A model generated the notes under the pieces. The model did not search any database. It worked only from the letters and a program-made list of their open reading frames with translations, and had not been told where the DNA came from. The translations under genes and the position numbers were made by a program. A DNA stretch of 26,240 nucleotides from a virus, in IMG/VR virus record IMGVR_UViG_3300030389_001639, positions 1 to 26,240 of that record. One strand, 5' to 3'. This document shows, piece by piece, positions 24,204 to 26,240 of the stretch (the stretch's first letter is position 1; the number at the start of each line of letters is the position of its first letter).

Positions 24204-24689
24204 ACAAGTATAATTAAAGTAAACAATATTCAGAACAGTAGTGGTACTTCAGCTATGACAATTGATAGTAGTGGTAGAGTTACACAACCACAGTTAATTG
24301 CTTTTACTGCATATGCCAATAATAATAATTCTGTTTCTGTGTCAGTTGGTAGTAAAGTTCCTTATGATGCTGTTGCTCTAAATAAAGGCAATGCTTACAA
24401 TGTATCAACTTATGTTTTTACTGCACCAGTAGCTGGTGTATATTGGTTTTCTTATTCTGTTTGGAATGGATCAGCAACTACAGGAAGAACTGGAATTTAT
24501 GTAAATGGCACTCCTTATGGAAGAAGTGATTATCCAATAGGAACAAGAAATCATTCTAATCTTTACCAAAATGATAGTGCTAGTTCTGCTATTGAATTAG
24601 CAGTAAACGATACAGTAGACATAAGACCTTATGCTGCTGGTATAGATGTATTTGGAACTAATTATTTTAGTGGATATTTAATAGGATAG
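24201..24689 (+). CDS. C1q-like fibre head protein
   Basis: The 162-aa protein begins MTSIIKVNNIQNSSGTSAMT followed by IDSSGRVTQP, an adaptor matching those of the two genes before. The C1q-like domain (residues about 32-162) shows LIAFTAYANNNNSV, KVPYDAVALNKGNAYNVSTY, FTAPVAGVYWFSYSVW, IELAVNDTVDIRPYAAG and the end NYFSGYLIG. This is a clear C1q head pattern, so a trimer is expected. It is the second certain C1q-like head in the cassette, divergent from the first in surface loops, which suggests a different ligand or copy-number diversification. Confidence 0.78.
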   Translation: MTSIIKVNNIQNSSGTSAMTIDSSGRVTQPQLIAFTAYANNNNSVSVSVGSKVPYDAVALNKGNAYNVSTYVFTAPVAGVYWFSYSVWNGSATTGRTGIYVNGTPYGRSDYPIGTRNHSNLYQNDSASSAIELAVNDTVDIRPYAAGIDVFGTNYFSGYLIG

Positions 24690-24695
24690 ATTATG
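24681..24695 (+). promoter_or_regulatory. stop/ribosome-site junction, fibre gene pair 3
   Basis: ATAGGATAGATTATG: the upstream gene ends ATA GGA TAG and the same bases supply AGGA before the next ATG. It differs from the other two junctions mainly in the stop codon and spacer. Confidence 0.7.
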
Positions 24696-25226
24696 GCATT
24701 AACAAAATTAAATTTTAGTGGAAGTGGTTTAAGTTCTTTACCTAATGGTAGTGTCGTACAAACAGTTACATCAACAAAAACAGATTCTTTTACTGATAAT
24801 AATCAAACCAACTTTGTAGATATACCTAACTTAGCTGTAACTATTACACCATCAAGTACTGCTAATGAAGTTTTGATTATGTATAGAGTTGCAGTAGGTA
24901 TTGTTAATGGTGGATATGTTGCTTACATTCGTCTTTTAAGAGGAAGCACAATTATTGGACAAGGTACTGGAACTGGATCAAATAGTATATCATCTACAAC
25001 TGGTTCACTTTCAGGTGCTACAAATAGTCAATATCCAATTTATTATCAATCAATGGATTTTATAGATGCACCATTAACAACTTCAGCAACAACTTATAAA
25101 TTACAAGCAAGAGGTTTAAACTCATCTGCTGCATATTACTATATAAATCAATCTGCATCTTATAATGATTCAGCTAATCATGCAAAAGTTATATCTACAA
25201 TTACTGCTATGGAAATTAAGAGATAG
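24693..25226 (+). CDS. short fibre protein with beta-sandwich head
   Basis: The 177-aa protein begins MALTKLNFSGSGLSSLPNGSV and continues VQTVTSTKTDSFTDNNQTNF and LAVTITPSSTANEVLIMYRV, a pattern I recognise from many marine phage fibre proteins ('GSVLQ....T..T.......D..L..TITP.S....VL'). It is followed by beta strands YIRLLRGSTIIGQGTG and a C-terminal TTYKLQARGL...ISTITAMEIKR. A beta-sandwich receptor-binding head is likely, distinct from C1q. It is the last gene of the fibre cassette; the next genes encode membrane proteins. Confidence 0.68.
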   Translation: MALTKLNFSGSGLSSLPNGSVVQTVTSTKTDSFTDNNQTNFVDIPNLAVTITPSSTANEVLIMYRVAVGIVNGGYVAYIRLLRGSTIIGQGTGTGSNSISSTTGSLSGATNSQYPIYYQSMDFIDAPLTTSATTYKLQARGLNSSAAYYYINQSASYNDSANHAKVISTITAMEIKR

Positions 25227-25249
25227 TGTGGGGTGTAATATTAGAGTAT

Positions 25250-25417
25250 ATGCCTAGACCATCAGTAACAGAAGTTAAGTCACAGATAGATACACATGAA
25301 GCTGTGTGTGCAGAAAGATGGAAAGAAACCATCCTTCGTATAAAACGAATAGAAGCAATAATGATAGGCACAGCTGGTACAACAATTCTCTTGTTGTTAT
25401 CAATAGTTATTAAATAG
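25250..25417 (+). CDS. small membrane protein, holin-like (XhlA-like layout)
   Basis: The 55-aa protein has a charged helical N-terminal part (SQIDTHEAVCAERWKETILR) and a single C-terminal membrane segment (IEAIMIGTAGTTILLLLSIV, residues about 34-53). This is the layout of XhlA-type haemolysin or holin-associated proteins of phages. ATG 25250 is chosen with AGAG 5 bases upstream; GTG 25226 would add eight residues and overlap the fibre gene stop. The position after the fibre genes fits a lysis function, but no endolysin is in the window, so the call is tentative. Confidence 0.55.
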   Translation: MPRPSVTEVKSQIDTHEAVCAERWKETILRIKRIEAIMIGTAGTTILLLLSIVIK

Positions 25418-25427
25418 GAAAAATTTA

Positions 25428-25907
25428 ATGGATCCAGCATCAATTGGACTTGCCATTACAGCAGCTTCCAAAGCTTTTGGTGCAATTCGTGCTGGTTTTA
25501 TGGCTGGTCGAGAAATAGAATCAATGGGCAAAGACCTATCACGCTGGATGGGTGCGATGAGTGACATTGATAATGCAGAGAAATCTGCGAAGAATGCTTC
25601 ACCACTTCGTAAATTATTTAAAGGTAAAGAGATAGAAGCAAGTGCTATCGAAGCATTTACCGCAAAAAAAAAGTTAGAAGCACAGCGCCAGGAACTCAAG
25701 TCATTTTTGAATTTTCACTACGGAGCCAATTCATGGAACCAAATTTTGGAAATGGAAAAAGAGATTAGGCTCCAGCGAAAAAAAGAGATTTATGAAAGAC
25801 AAGAAATGATACGCAAAATATGGGAAGTTATAGGCTGGGTAGTATTATTTCTTACAGTTGTTGGATTTATTTTTATGCTTGCCTGGTTATACAAGGAAAG
25901 TAGATGA
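25428..25907 (+). CDS. conserved-type phage membrane protein
   Basis: The 159-aa protein starts MDPASIGLAITAASKAFGAI (weakly hydrophobic), has RAGFMAGREIESMGKDLSRWMGAM, a charged coiled middle (about 85-130, Lys/Glu/Gln-rich) and a strong C-terminal membrane segment VIGWVVLFLTVVGFIFMLAW (about 134-153). I know this combination from marine phages, where it is annotated only as hypothetical. Virion or envelope-associated roles are both possible. AGGAAAA lies 7 bases before the ATG. Its stop overlaps the next start (ATGA). Confidence 0.65.
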   Translation: MDPASIGLAITAASKAFGAIRAGFMAGREIESMGKDLSRWMGAMSDIDNAEKSAKNASPLRKLFKGKEIEASAIEAFTAKKKLEAQRQELKSFLNFHYGANSWNQILEMEKEIRLQRKKEIYERQEMIRKIWEVIGWVVLFLTVVGFIFMLAWLYKESR

Positions 25908-26104
25908 AAGCTGCATTTATATTAATGTGTTTTATGACAGATCCTTTACAGTATAGTGGGGATCTAAAGTTTTCAAACGTAAACAATTGTAATTATTTTA
26001 AAAACAGATTGCATGGTCAGGTTATGCAACTTGGGGATCAGGTGCGTAAATATGAATGTATGTGCAAAGCCACTTTAGTAAACAAAGGTACGAGGTTATT
26101 TTAA
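25904..26104 (+). CDS. small secreted-type cysteine protein
   Basis: The 66-aa protein begins MKAAFILMCFMTDPLQYSGD, a short hydrophobic start that could be a signal peptide or lipoprotein-like leader, then KFSNVNNCNYFKNRLHGQV and YECMCKATLVNKG. Cys residues are at about 9, 29, 52 and 54; the last three would suit a disulfide-stabilised periplasmic fold. It overlaps the upstream membrane protein gene by 4 bases and the downstream EF-hand gene by 1, so the four genes are translated together. The function is unknown. Confidence 0.6.
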   Translation: MKAAFILMCFMTDPLQYSGDLKFSNVNNCNYFKNRLHGQVMQLGDQVRKYECMCKATLVNKGTRLF

Positions 26105-26240
26105 TGGCACAAAAGAAATTACAAAAAGGATCTATGATCGATTCATACGATCTTGATGGTGACAACGAAATTACAAATGAAGAACTGAAACAAGCTAAAG
26201 AGATAAAAGAAAACGAAAGTCGATTAAGAAAAAATTTAGC
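26104..26240 (+). CDS. EF-hand protein, 5' part (cut by window edge)
   Basis: The visible 45 codons read MAQKKLQKGSMIDSYDLDGD and onward NEITNEELKQAKEIKENESR. Residues 16-27 form a canonical EF-hand calcium loop: Asp at positions 1, 3 and 5 with Gly at 4, Glu at 7, Ile at 8, Thr at 9 and Glu at 12 (D16, D18, D20, E22, I23, T24, E27). A charged helix follows, as expected for the exiting helix. The start shares a base with the previous stop. In similar marine phage proteins I recall a membrane segment after this helix; that part is outside the window. Confidence 0.7.
   Translation, partial: MAQKKLQKGSMIDSYDLDGDNEITNEELKQAKEIKENESRLRKNL

Noticed and set aside
1-26240. CRISPR arrays, insertion sequences, attachment sites or an integrase.
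   Set aside because: I found no regularly spaced repeats, no transposase or recombinase motifs, and no tRNA fragment; the window reads as an uninterrupted phage structural module.

Overview
The window is part of the virion-morphogenesis half of an AT-rich tailed phage with a podovirus (short-tailed, T7/BPP-1-like) structural module. Every gene I can support is on the + strand, tightly packed and often overlapping. Gene content (Sf6-type small terminase, T7-type head-tail connector, tubular tail proteins, T7-like internal virion proteins, and short fibre proteins with C1q-like or 'LxNAYxVxG'-like modules) is what I know from uncultured marine podoviruses infecting low-GC bacteria. The host cannot be read from the sequence. 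No replication, RNA polymerase, integrase or lysin gene lies in the window.

Layout. Positions 18-2558: DUF6362-like protein, a zinc-ribbon peptide, small terminase, a 254-base structured gap, and large terminase. Positions 2560-7038: proline-rich peptide, portal, Bbp19-like protein, scaffold, a 153-base hairpin-rich leader, major capsid protein, probable decoration protein, and an intrinsic terminator. Positions 7051-18767: tail adaptor (gp11-like), tail nozzle (gp12-like), GNAT-fold protein (gp13-like), gp14-like and gp15-like internal virion proteins, two giant virion proteins (944 and 1082 aa), and between them a 61-aa gene and a second terminator. Positions 18769-25226: a T7-type tail fibre followed by a run of short fibre/adhesin genes, one with a cupredoxin-like domain and two with C1q-like domains, with a tail-assembly chaperone in their midst. 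Positions 25250-26240: small membrane proteins (a holin-like candidate among them), a cysteine-containing secreted-type peptide, and the start of an EF-hand protein cut by the window edge.

How it works together: the terminase packages DNA through the portal into a scaffolded capsid. The gp11/gp12-like proteins build the tail. The gp13-15-like proteins and the two giants are probably loaded inside the head and ejected at infection. The fibre cassette supplies several alternative or simultaneous receptor-binding parts.

The most interesting points are the cupredoxin-like fibre protein with His where an axial Met is usual, the two structured leaders (before terL and before the capsid gene) that share ordered sequence blocks, a strong apparent excess of CCWGG in the left 10.7 kb, and recurring stop/ribosome-site junctions between fibre genes. 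Function calls rest on my reading of the protein sequences; no database search was possible.
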